The translations under genes and the position numbers were made by a program. From Alphaproteobacteria bacterium MarineAlpha3_Bin3 (GTDB lineage: Bacteria; Pseudomonadota; Alphaproteobacteria; Rhodospirillales; Casp-alpha2): 6,474 nucleotides of DNA. Positions 1 through 6,023 of the stretch are shown here, in pieces. The first letter of the stretch is position 1. Each line of letters begins with the position of its first letter. The DNA lies in assembly GCA_002938075.1 (NCBI GenBank), contig PTLK01000117.1, positions 1 to 6,474 of the forward strand, written 5' to 3'. The notes under the pieces are model-generated. The model was not told the DNA's origin. It saw only the letters and a list, made by a program, of their open reading frames with translations, and did no database searches.

Positions 1-1169
1 CCGCGACCTTTCCGGCGCTGTTGCCGACATTCCTCGCCGAATGGAACCTGTCCAAAACCGACGCCGGGTGGCTGAACGGCATTTACTATGTCGGCTATCT
101 TGCCGCGGTGCCTGTGTTGGTCAGTCTCACCGACCGGACGCCGCCCAGGAAAATCTATTACCTGTGCATGGTCCTGACGGCGGTCGGCACCCTTGGGTTC
201 GCCTTGATGACGAGCGGCTTCTGGTCGGCGTTCGTGTTCCGCGTCATTTCCGGCGTCGCCCTCGCCGGTACCTACATGCCGGGGCTCAAGCTTCTCAGCA
301 ACCATCTCAGGCACATGGCCGGCGACAAGGACCAAAGCCGGGCGGTGGCTTTCTATACCTCCAGCTTCGGCATCGGCACGGCGATTTCATTTTATCTTTC
401 CGGCGTCGTGGCGACGGCGCTGGACTGGCATTGGGCCTTCGGCCTCGCCTCGCTGGGGCCGGCGGCGGCAATGGTCCTCGCCGTCCTCGCCTTTCCCCAC
501 CAAGACCCCGAACAGACGGACCGGCCGTCCACCCACCTTCTCGATTTCCGCCCGGTGTTCCAGTGCCGGGCCGCCATGGGATACGTGCTCGCCTATACGG
601 CGCACAATTTCGAGCTTTTCGTCTTCCGCGCCTGGGGCGTCACCTATCTGGTGTTCGCCGCCGCCACCGGACCGACGGGTAACATGGGGTGGAGCGCCAC
701 GGCGATCGCCGCCGTCATCAATCTGCTGGGCCTGCCGTCGAGCGTCTTGGGCAACGAACTCAGCCGCCGTTTCGGACGGCATCGGATCATCACTATGGTC
801 ATGCTTTCCTCCGCCGTCCTGGCCTGCGTATTGGGGATCTCCGCGGATTGGCCCTATTGGGTCGTCGTCGGCCTGTCATTGCTTTACGGCATTACCCTCA
901 CCGGCGATTCGGCGTCGATCACCGCCGGTGTAGTCGCCGCCGCGCCGAAGGGCTATCAAGGCGCCACCATGGCGGTGCATTCGTGCATCGGCTTCATCGG
1001 CGCCTTCGCCGGGCCGCTGATGTTCGGCGTCATGCTTGATTTGGCCAGCCCCACCGGCGTCGGCGGCGAAACCATCGCCTCCTGGGGCTGGGCCTTCGCC
1101 TTTACCGGCCTGATCGTCACCCTGGGTCCGCTGGCGTTGGCGCTGCTCAGGGAAAAAAAGAAAGATTAA
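1..1169 (+). CDS. Major facilitator superfamily (MFS) transporter, 5'-truncated by window edge
   Basis: This is a polytopic inner-membrane transporter of the MFS type; its substrate is unknown. The reading frame (first full codon at nt 3) is open to the left edge and already encodes membrane-helix-like residues ahead of the TTG at 21, so the true start lies outside the window. About 388 residues are visible. Hydrophobic segments suggest part of helix 1 and roughly 11 further helices, split by a polar central loop (PHQDPEQTDRPSTH, near residues 158-172), which fits a 12-helix MFS fold. The stretch EWNLSKTDAGWLNGIYYVGY followed by LTDRTPPRK matches the helix 1-2 region and the loop 2-3 'motif A' area, where the D-R pair is kept but the glycines are not. 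The C-terminus is short and basic (EKKKD). The stop codon overlaps that of the convergent xerC by 4 bp. The family call is secure; substrate and subfamily are not assignable. Confidence 0.85.
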   Translation, partial: ATFPALLPTFLAEWNLSKTDAGWLNGIYYVGYLAAVPVLVSLTDRTPPRKIYYLCMVLTAVGTLGFALMTSGFWSAFVFRVISGVALAGTYMPGLKLLSNHLRHMAGDKDQSRAVAFYTSSFGIGTAISFYLSGVVATALDWHWAFGLASLGPAAAMVLAVLAFPHQDPEQTDRPSTHLLDFRPVFQCRAAMGYVLAYTAHNFELFVFRAWGVTYLVFAAATGPTGNMGWSATAIAAVINLLGLPSSVLGNELSRRFGRHRIITMVMLSSAVLACVLGISADWPYWVVVGLSLLYGITLTGDSASITAGVVAAAPKGYQGATMAVHSCIGFIGAFAGPLMFGVMLDLASPTGVGGETIASWGWAFAFTGLIVTLGPLALALLREKKKD

Positions 1170-1192
1170 CGCCGGGCGCGGGGGTGGGCGCC
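1152..1192 (-). terminator. Possible intrinsic terminator downstream of / overlapping the xerC stop
   Basis: Read on the minus strand, GGCGC (1192-1188) pairs with GCGCC (1179-1175) across an 8-nt loop at the very end of the xerC coding region. About 8 nt later comes a T-rich run, TCTTTCTTTTTTT (1165-1153), just past the xerC TAA. The gap between stem and T-tract is longer than in a classical intrinsic terminator, so this is only a candidate. On the + strand the same T-tract is the A-rich lysine codon run at the end of the MFS transporter gene. Confidence 0.3.
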
Positions 1193-2119
1193 GTCGTAGA
1201 CGCTCTTCAGACGTCCGGCGTCGACTTCCGTGTAGCGCTGGGTGGTGCTGAGGGACGCATGGCCCAGCAATTCTTGGATCGTGCGCAGGTCGCCGCCGCC
1301 AGCCAGCAGATGGGTGGCGAAGCTGTGGCGAAGGGCGTGCGGCGTCGCCGTTTCCGGCAGCCCCAGGAGCGCCCGGACGCGGCCCATCTGGCGCTGGATC
1401 ATGCGCGCGCTCAGCCGCTTGCCGCGCTTGCCAACGAACAGCGGGCCGTCGAGGGCCAAGTCATGGGGGCAGGCGTCGATGTAATCGCCCAAGGCCTCGG
1501 CGACCACCGGCAGTACCGGCACCAGGCGCTGTTTGTCCCCCTTGCCGGTGACGACGATGGTGTCCATGGCGTCACCCGGTTCCGCAACCTGGTCCCGGTC
1601 GAGGCCCAGCGCCTCGCCGATGCGCAGCCCGCACCCGTACAGCAGAAACAGCACCGCGGCGTCACGCTTGCCGATCCAGGGCTCCTCGGACAAGTCCTCG
1701 ATGACCGAAACGGTTTCCAGGGCGTCCACCTCGTCCAACGCCTTAGGCACGGATCTTGGCACCTTGGGCGTCTTGATGCCGCCAATGGCAGCGTTTTCCA
1801 CCAGGCCCTGGCGCTCGATAAACTTGAAAAAATTGCGCAACGTGGACATCGCCCGGGCCGTCGACGAGCGGGCCAGGCCCCGGGCCTGGCGATCGGCCAG
1901 AAACCCGCGAAAGTCCGCCGGTTCCAGCGCCCGAAGGTCCTGCAGCCCCGGCGCATAGCCGAGGTGTTCGGCGGTGAACCGGAGGAAGCTCCCGAGGTCG
2001 CGGCTGTAAGCGTCGAGGGTGTGGTTCGAGATACGGCGTTCGTGGGCCAGCCAGGCCCGCCAGTCCTCAATGGCGGAAACGACCGCCGGTTCGGCGGCGA
2101 ACGCCGGTTTGTCGTTCAA
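1166..2119 (-). CDS. xerC: Tyrosine recombinase XerC
   Basis: This is a cytoplasmic site-specific recombinase of 317 aa, close to the usual Xer length of about 300. XerC works with XerD at the chromosomal dif site to resolve chromosome dimers at division. An N-terminal SAM-like core-binding domain spans roughly residues 12-105 and the catalytic domain roughly 125-310. The complete active-site set is visible: R166 (GCGLRIGEAL), K193 (TGKGDKQRLVP), H261 and R264 (HALRHSFATHLL), H287 (LLGHASLSTTQ) and the nucleophile Y296 (QRYT). The start is TTG at 2119-2117, supported by a GGAGG 7 nt upstream and by overlap with the DUF484 stop codon (TTGA), which suggests translational coupling. The DUF484-xerC order is also found in gammaproteobacteria (E. 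coli yigA-xerC), which favours XerC over XerD or an integrase. No XerD gene or dif site was recognised in the window. Confidence 0.93.
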   Translation of the reverse strand: MNDKPAFAAEPAVVSAIEDWRAWLAHERRISNHTLDAYSRDLGSFLRFTAEHLGYAPGLQDLRALEPADFRGFLADRQARGLARSSTARAMSTLRNFFKFIERQGLVENAAIGGIKTPKVPRSVPKALDEVDALETVSVIEDLSEEPWIGKRDAAVLFLLYGCGLRIGEALGLDRDQVAEPGDAMDTIVVTGKGDKQRLVPVLPVVAEALGDYIDACPHDLALDGPLFVGKRGKRLSARMIQRQMGRVRALLGLPETATPHALRHSFATHLLAGGGDLRTIQELLGHASLSTTQRYTEVDAGRLKSVYDGAHPRARR

Positions 2120-2892
2120 GCAGAAGCCTCCACCAGCCGGTGCAGGCAGGATTCGAGCACTCGGGCCAGGAAGCCGATCAATTCCGTCCCCTGGCCGGGA
2201 CGGAAAGCTGAACCCCGGGACCCCAAAGCCACCAGCCCGGCCGGGACCTCGCGTCCAGGACGCAGGCGGGCCAGGGCGGCCGAACGGGCCAATCCGGCGG
2301 CGGCGCCGAACAGCGTGCCCCCGACTTCCGTCCCGTCCCCGATGTCCTTAAGCAGGCGGACGTTTTCCTCGGCCCCCAAAATCCCATCGACGCCGCCCTG
2401 CGGCAGTTTCTGGACCTCCGCCAGCGCCAAAAGCGCGCCCAGGGCCTTCCCCGGCACTGCCTGGAGACCGGACTCCGGCGACCCCGGCGCCTCGATCCCC
2501 AAGGTCACCACGTCGACATCCAGCAGCAGGGGCAAATCGTCGTTGATGACCCTCAGCAGATGTTCGAGATCGGCGGCGGACAGCATCGCTAGGACGGCGG
2601 CATGGGTCCGGGTCTGGACCGACATGTTGGTGCGGCTGGTTTCGATGACCTCCTGGGCGCAGTTGCGCAGGTCGTCGATCTCACCCAGACGGCGCTCGGC
2701 CAGAAACCGCTGCATGTCGACGACGCTGTCGTCGCTCCAACGGTCAGGCGCCACCATATCAGACAACAGGTCCAGGCGGCCGGTGAAGAAATCGGGGTGC
2801 CGACGCAGGTAATCGGCGACGGCGTCGCCCGAAACGTCCTCGGCCGGGGCCTGATCGTCAACGACGACAGGTTTGTCGGTTTTGCGTCCCAT
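2116..2892 (-). CDS. DUF484 family protein (YigA-like), first gene of xerC operon
   Basis: This is a 258-aa soluble protein of the DUF484 family, whose biochemical role is not established; the family is thought to have a GAF-like fold. Family traits are visible: VADYLRRHPDFF (residues 25-36) near the N-terminus, a helical stretch of about residues 54-105 rich in charged residues (VVDMQRFLAERRLGEIDDLR), and the C-terminal VALGSRGSAFRPGQGTELIG (residues 221-240) followed by FLARVLESCL. I chose ATG at 2892 rather than the longer in-frame TTG at 2955. A consensus -10 box (2935-2930) falls inside the longer version, and the family homology begins only after this Met. GGAG lies 3 nt upstream of the ATG, which is close spacing. 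The gene ends in TGA overlapping the xerC TTG start, so the two are probably co-transcribed and coupled. The association with xerC recurs in proteobacteria, but what it means functionally is unknown. Confidence 0.85.
   Translation of the reverse strand: MGRKTDKPVVVDDQAPAEDVSGDAVADYLRRHPDFFTGRLDLLSDMVAPDRWSDDSVVDMQRFLAERRLGEIDDLRNCAQEVIETSRTNMSVQTRTHAAVLAMLSAADLEHLLRVINDDLPLLLDVDVVTLGIEAPGSPESGLQAVPGKALGALLALAEVQKLPQGGVDGILGAEENVRLLKDIGDGTEVGGTLFGAAAGLARSAALARLRPGREVPAGLVALGSRGSAFRPGQGTELIGFLARVLESCLHRLVEASA
2127..2131 (-). promoter_or_regulatory. Ribosome binding site deciding the TTG start of xerC
   Basis: On the minus strand a perfect GGAGG lies 7 nt upstream of the TTG at 2119-2117. No other start codon near the expected N-terminus has comparable support, so this site fixes the rare TTG initiation. 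The site lies inside the last codons of the DUF484 gene. Confidence 0.75.
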
Positions 2893-2929
2893 GGTCTCCA
2901 GAAGCCTCGCGACTGTCCGCGAATCGCCT

Positions 2930-2955
2930 ATTATACCCCAGAAACCGGATTTCAA
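2930..2955 (-). promoter_or_regulatory. Candidate promoter for the DUF484-xerC operon
   Basis: The minus strand carries a perfect TATAAT (2935-2930) about 37 nt upstream of the chosen ATG at 2892, giving a predicted leader of about 30 nt. The best -35 match is TTGAAA (2955-2950), but its 14-nt spacer is shorter than the usual 16-18. At 17-nt spacing only the poor hexamer TGATTG is present. The -10 box is convincing and the -35 assignment is weak. The element sits in the 97-bp gap between the divergent DUF484 and priA genes. Confidence 0.5.
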
Positions 2956-2989
2956 TCAGGAACCCCCCAGGAACCCACAAGCGACGCCC

Positions 2990-5209
2990 ATGACCCCCGC
3001 CGCTGCATCGCCCCCGTCCGAAGCTCCCCGCCATCTTCCGGGGCAGCGCGTCGGCGTCCTTTTGCCGTTGCCCCTGGGCGGAACCTACGATTACCGGGTG
3101 CCCGACGATACGGCCCTGGCCGACGGGGATTTCGTTACCGTTCCCCTGGGCGCCCGCAAGGCGACCGGCGTCGTCTGGGGAAAAGGCCAAGGCAGCGTCC
3201 CCGAGGCGAAAATGAAGGACGTCTTCGCCCGGCTCGACTGCCCGTCTATGCCCGAGGTCTGCCGCCGGTTCATCGACTGGGTGGCGCGCTATACCCTCAG
3301 CGCCCCCGGCGCGGTGTTGAAAATGGCGATGAGCGTGCCCGACGCCCTGAACCCGCCGAAACCGGTGAGCGCCTATGCGCTCAACCCCAAGGCCGAGGGG
3401 TTCCGGATGACCAAGGCCCGGGAACGGGTGTTGAAGGTCCTGGCCGAAGGCCCGCCCCGGCCGGTGACGGAACTGGCGCTTGAGGCCGGCACCGGGCCCG
3501 GGGTCGTCCGCGGGCTGGCCGACGCCGGGGCAATCATCCCCGTCCAGCTGCCAGACCGCGCCACCGGCCTCGAGGCCAGCCCCGACTGGCAAAAGCCGGG
3601 TCCCGACCTGTCGTCTGACCAGGCCCGGGCGGCGGAGAAACTGCAAGAAGGGACTGAAAGAGGCGGCTTCGGGGTCGTTCTTCTCGAAGGCGTCCCCGGG
3701 TCGGGCAAGACGGAAGTCTATTTCCAGGCCGTCGCCGAAGCCCTGAAGCACGGCGGCCAGGTGCTGGTGCTGTTGCCGGAAATCGCGCTCAGCGCCCAAT
3801 GGCTGACGCGGTTCAAGGAACGGTTCGGGGCGCCGCCTGGGGTTTGGCATTCGGACCTGACGGCGGCGCAGCGGCGCGTCACCTGGCGGGCCGTGGCCGA
3901 GGGGCGAACCCGGGTCGTGGTCGGGGCGCGCTCGGCGTTGTTTTTGCCGTTCCCCGATTTGGCGCTCATCGTCGCCGACGAGGAACACGATCCGTCCTTC
4001 AAACAGGAAGACGGCGTCATTTACAACGCCCGCGACATGGCCGTCGTCCGCGCCCAGTTGGGCGGCTTTCCCATCGTCCTGGCGTCGGCGACACCGTCGT
4101 TGGAAACCGTTCTCAATGCCCGGGACGGCCGTTATCAAACCTTGCTCCTGCCCGACCGCCACGCCGGGGCGTCGTTGCCCGAAATCGACGTCATCGACAT
4201 GAGAAAAGAGGAAACGCCATCGCAGTGCTGGCTGTCGCCGCGGCTCCGCGAAAGCCTGGTCGAAACCTTCGCCGGCGGCGAACAGGCGATGCTGTTTTTG
4301 AACCGCCGTGGCTATGCGCCGTTGACCCTGTGCCAGACCTGCGGGCACCGGATGCAATGCCCGCGATGCATTGCCTGGCTGGTCGAACACCGGCTCGGCG
4401 GCCGGCTTTTGTGCCACCATTGCGGCTATACCGCCGTACCGCCGGCCCGATGTCCGGAATGCAAGACGGAAGAAAGCTTCGCCGCCTGCGGCCCCGGGGT
4501 CGAGCGGCTGGCGGAAGAGGTCGAAACCGTTTTCCCCGGCATCCGCTACCGGATCGCCGCCAGCGACACCGTGACCAGCCCCCGGGCGGCGGCCGACCTG
4601 GTGCGCCGGATCGAGGACCATGACATTGATTTGGTCATCGGTACCCAGATCATCACCAAGGGGTACCATTTTCCGCTGTTGACCCTGGTCGGCGCGGTCG
4701 ATGCGGATTTGGGCCTCACCGGCGGCGACTTGCGGGCGGCGGAACGGACCTATCAGCTTCTTTATCAACTGGCCGGACGCGCCGGACGCGCGGAAAGGCC
4801 CGGAAGGGTGCTGTTGCAGACCTACATGCCGGAACACCCGGTGATGCAGGCGTTGATCGCCGGCGACCGGGAGACGTTCCTCGAGGCCGAAGCCGAAAGC
4901 CGCCGTCAGACCGGCATGCCGCCTTTCGGCCGTCTGGCGGCATTGATCGTTTCCGGCCTCGACGAAGCCGCCGTCGACCGGACCGCCCGCGACCTCGGGC
5001 GGGCCGGACCGACGGGCGACGGCGTCACCGTGCTCGGCCCGGCGCCGGCGCCGTTTGCGCTGTTGCGCGGCCGCCACCGACGGCGGTTGTTATTGAAGAC
5101 GGCCAAGGAAACCAACCTTCAGGCCGTGCTCAGGGACTGGCTGGGCCGGGTCAAGGTGGCTAGGAAAGTCCGCGTCCAGACGGACGTCGATCCCTACAGC
5201 TTCCTGTAA
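2990..5209 (+). CDS. priA: Primosomal protein N' (replication restart helicase PriA)
   Basis: PriA is a cytoplasmic SF2 3'-5' DNA helicase that recognises stalled or collapsed forks and starts reloading of the replicative helicase. The protein has 739 aa (E. coli PriA is 732). The N-terminal DNA-binding domain starts with RVGVLLPLPLGGTYDYRVP (from about residue 19). Helicase motifs are complete: Walker A GVPGSGKT (234-241, K240), DEEH box (330-333), motif V GTQIITKG (551-558) and motif VI QLAGRAGR (593-600). All eight zinc-binding cysteines are present at 448, 451, 457, 460, 475, 478, 488 and 491, inserted between the helicase lobes as in the family. The ATG at 2990 is chosen because the next upstream in-frame starts (2891, 2873) lie at or inside the divergent DUF484 gene. 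Its Shine-Dalgarno match is poor: the nearest AGGAA is 16 nt upstream. The gene is followed by the atp operon, a common alphaproteobacterial neighbour. Confidence 0.96.
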   Translation: MTPAAASPPSEAPRHLPGQRVGVLLPLPLGGTYDYRVPDDTALADGDFVTVPLGARKATGVVWGKGQGSVPEAKMKDVFARLDCPSMPEVCRRFIDWVARYTLSAPGAVLKMAMSVPDALNPPKPVSAYALNPKAEGFRMTKARERVLKVLAEGPPRPVTELALEAGTGPGVVRGLADAGAIIPVQLPDRATGLEASPDWQKPGPDLSSDQARAAEKLQEGTERGGFGVVLLEGVPGSGKTEVYFQAVAEALKHGGQVLVLLPEIALSAQWLTRFKERFGAPPGVWHSDLTAAQRRVTWRAVAEGRTRVVVGARSALFLPFPDLALIVADEEHDPSFKQEDGVIYNARDMAVVRAQLGGFPIVLASATPSLETVLNARDGRYQTLLLPDRHAGASLPEIDVIDMRKEETPSQCWLSPRLRESLVETFAGGEQAMLFLNRRGYAPLTLCQTCGHRMQCPRCIAWLVEHRLGGRLLCHHCGYTAVPPARCPECKTEESFAACGPGVERLAEEVETVFPGIRYRIAASDTVTSPRAAADLVRRIEDHDIDLVIGTQIITKGYHFPLLTLVGAVDADLGLTGGDLRAAERTYQLLYQLAGRAGRAERPGRVLLQTYMPEHPVMQALIAGDRETFLEAEAESRRQTGMPPFGRLAALIVSGLDEAAVDRTARDLGRAGPTGDGVTVLGPAPAPFALLRGRHRRRLLLKTAKETNLQAVLRDWLGRVKVARKVRVQTDVDPYSFL

Positions 5210-5212
5210 AAC

Positions 5213-5264
5213 AAGCGGCCTCGGGCACGGTCCCGGGAAACCATGAAACGAAAGGTCGCCGCTT
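5213..5264 (+). repeat. Inverted repeat enclosing a second hairpin, just after priA stop
   Basis: AAGCGGC (5213-5219) is the exact reverse complement of GCCGCTT (5258-5264). Inside this pair, CTCGGG (5220-5225) can pair with CCCGGG (5232-5237), with one G-U pair, across a 6-nt loop. The element begins 4 nt after the priA stop codon. No T-tract follows, so it is not a classical intrinsic terminator. It could be a 3'-end stabilising structure or a chance pairing in GC-rich DNA. Confidence 0.3.
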
Positions 5265-5295
5265 AGGAGAACGCCCGGATGAGGCTTTCAAATCC

Positions 5296-5318
5296 GCCCG
5301 TTTCATGGGCTTTCTTAT
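5296..5318 (+). terminator. Weak candidate intrinsic terminator for priA
   Basis: GCCC (5296-5299) pairs with GGGC (5307-5310), extended by a G-T pair at the loop end, and is followed at once by the T-rich run TTTCTTAT (5311-5318). The stem is short for an efficient terminator. GGGC (5307-5310) can instead pair with a second GCCC at 5319-5322, so two mutually exclusive hairpins are possible. It lies about 90 nt after the priA stop. Confidence 0.28.
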
Positions 5319-5331
5319 GCCCGGAGTCGTC

Positions 5332-5359
5332 TTGCATGGCCGAAACGGGTATGCTACGA
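5332..5359 (+). promoter_or_regulatory. Low-confidence promoter candidate for the atp operon
   Basis: TTGCAT (5332-5337) and CTACGA (5354-5359) are separated by 16 nt, loosely resembling alphaproteobacterial sigma-70-type promoters. An alternative -10, TATGCT (5350-5355), would be only 12 nt from that -35. A promoter somewhere in this gap is expected because atpH begins a gene group after 253 bp of non-coding DNA, but its exact position is a guess. Confidence 0.22.
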
Positions 5360-5373
5360 AATCGGCGTTTTCA

Positions 5374-5387
5374 CGGGGGAAACCCCG
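5374..5387 (+). other. Small GAAA-tetraloop hairpin in the atpH leader
   Basis: CGGGG (5374-5378) and CCCCG (5383-5387) form a perfect 5-bp stem closed by GAAA, a stable GNRA-type tetraloop in RNA. It would lie in the 5' untranslated region of the atp transcript if the promoter is upstream of it. No T-tract follows, so termination is unlikely. Whether it has any function is unknown. Confidence 0.4.
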
Positions 5388-5430
5388 GCTCAGGGGGATG
5401 GTTTCAAAGGCGCCGTCAGGCACCCGGCAT

Positions 5431-5453
5431 CTCTTTACAAAAATAAAAGAGGA
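5431..5453 (+). promoter_or_regulatory. atpH ribosome binding site, partly inside an A/T-rich hairpin
   Basis: AGAGGA (5448-5453) lies 9 nt upstream of the GTG at 5463 and is the probable Shine-Dalgarno site; it supports GTG as the start. CTCTTT (5431-5436) is complementary to AAAGAG (5446-5451) across a 9-nt A-rich loop, so part of the site could be paired. The stem is mostly A-T and probably weak. Confidence 0.5.
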
Positions 5454-5462
5454 ACCTTCCAG

Positions 5463-6023
5463 GTGTCAGCGGATTCCATAGGCGCCACGGGTCTTGCCGG
5501 GCGTTATGCCACGGCCCTTTTCGACCTTGCTGAAGCCGACAAACAGTTGGACCGGGTCTCGGGCGATCTCGGCCAACTGGGCCGCATGATCGAGGAAAGT
5601 AGCGATCTGACCCGGCTCATCCGTTCACCGGCGATTTCGCGCCAAGACCAGGGCCGGGCCATGGCCGCGGTCCTGGAAAAGGCCAAGATGTCCGCCCTGA
5701 CCCGGAATTTTGTCGGCACGGTGGCGAAAAACCGCCGCCTTTTCGCGCTGCCGGCCATGATCGCCGCCTATCAAGGTCTTCTGGCCCGGCACCGCGGGGA
5801 ATCCACCGCCGAGGTGGTTTCGGCGCAGCCGTTGACGAAAAAACAGATCGAACGGATCGGCGGGTCGCTGAAAAAGGCCATCGGTTCGAAGGTCGCCATC
5901 GACGCCAAGGTCGATCCCGGCCTTTTGGGCGGCCTCGTCATCAAGATCGGGTCGCGCATGGTCGACAGTTCCATCAGGACCAAGTTGACGCGACTACGCC
6001 TGTCCATGAAAGGGATTGGATAA
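5463..6023 (+). CDS. atpH: F1Fo ATP synthase subunit delta (OSCP-type)
   Basis: The delta subunit is part of the peripheral stalk: it sits on top of the F1 alpha3beta3 head and connects it to the b subunits, holding the stator during ATP synthesis at the inner membrane. The 186-aa length is typical for alphaproteobacteria. The N-terminal helical domain is visible from GLAGRYATALFDLAEADKQL (residues 10-29) to about 110, including RNFVGTVAKNRRLFALPAM. The C-terminal family signature DPGLLGGLVIKIGSRMVDSS (151-170) is followed by IRTKLTRL. The start is GTG at 5463. The same frame is open upstream to a TGA at 5280-5282, but no ATG, GTG or TTG occurs there, and AGAGGA lies 9 nt upstream of the GTG. 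The stop overlaps the atpA start by one base (TAATG), indicating an operon with coupled translation. atpH as first gene, without atpB/E/F before it, fits the split alphaproteobacterial arrangement. Confidence 0.95.
   Translation: MSADSIGATGLAGRYATALFDLAEADKQLDRVSGDLGQLGRMIEESSDLTRLIRSPAISRQDQGRAMAAVLEKAKMSALTRNFVGTVAKNRRLFALPAMIAAYQGLLARHRGESTAEVVSAQPLTKKQIERIGGSLKKAIGSKVAIDAKVDPGLLGGLVIKIGSRMVDSSIRTKLTRLRLSMKGIG

Noticed and set aside
1166..2119. xerC gene as a phage integrase or integron marker of a mobile element
   Set aside because: The neighbours are housekeeping genes. There is no tRNA, attachment-site repeat, excisionase or cargo, and the DUF484 pairing is typical of chromosomal xerC.
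1184..2812. 542-codon open frame on the plus strand opposite xerC and the DUF484 gene
   Set aside because: Both genes beneath it are real, with full catalytic or family motifs. The antisense product is compositionally biased and has no recognisable domain.
2929..2936. TATTAT/TTATAC on the plus strand as a -10 for priA
   Set aside because: It is only the complement side of the minus-strand TATAAT, and no acceptable -35 hexamer lies 16-18 nt upstream.
2893..2955. N-terminal extension of the DUF484 protein from TTG 2955
   Set aside because: The extension contains the TATAAT promoter candidate and no family sequence. The ATG at 2892 has GGAG just upstream.
2873..2989. N-terminal extension of priA from TTG 2873 or ATG 2891
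   Set aside because: It would overlap or abut the start of the divergent DUF484 gene and span its promoter. The extension has no PriA-like sequence, and the ATG at 2990 gives the usual protein length.
4771..4790. Direct repeat of GCCGGACGC
   Set aside because: It simply encodes the repeated Ala-Gly-Arg of PriA helicase motif VI (QLAGRAGR).
2858..5077. Very long open frame on the minus strand opposite priA (739 codons)
   Set aside because: It is antisense to a complete, motif-perfect priA in GC-rich DNA. Its translation is low-complexity in R, G, A and P and resembles no family, as expected of a shadow frame.
5398..5481. 27-codon ORF overlapping the atpH start out of frame
   Set aside because: The purine run before its ATG has essentially no spacing to act as a ribosome site, and the peptide has no recognisable features.
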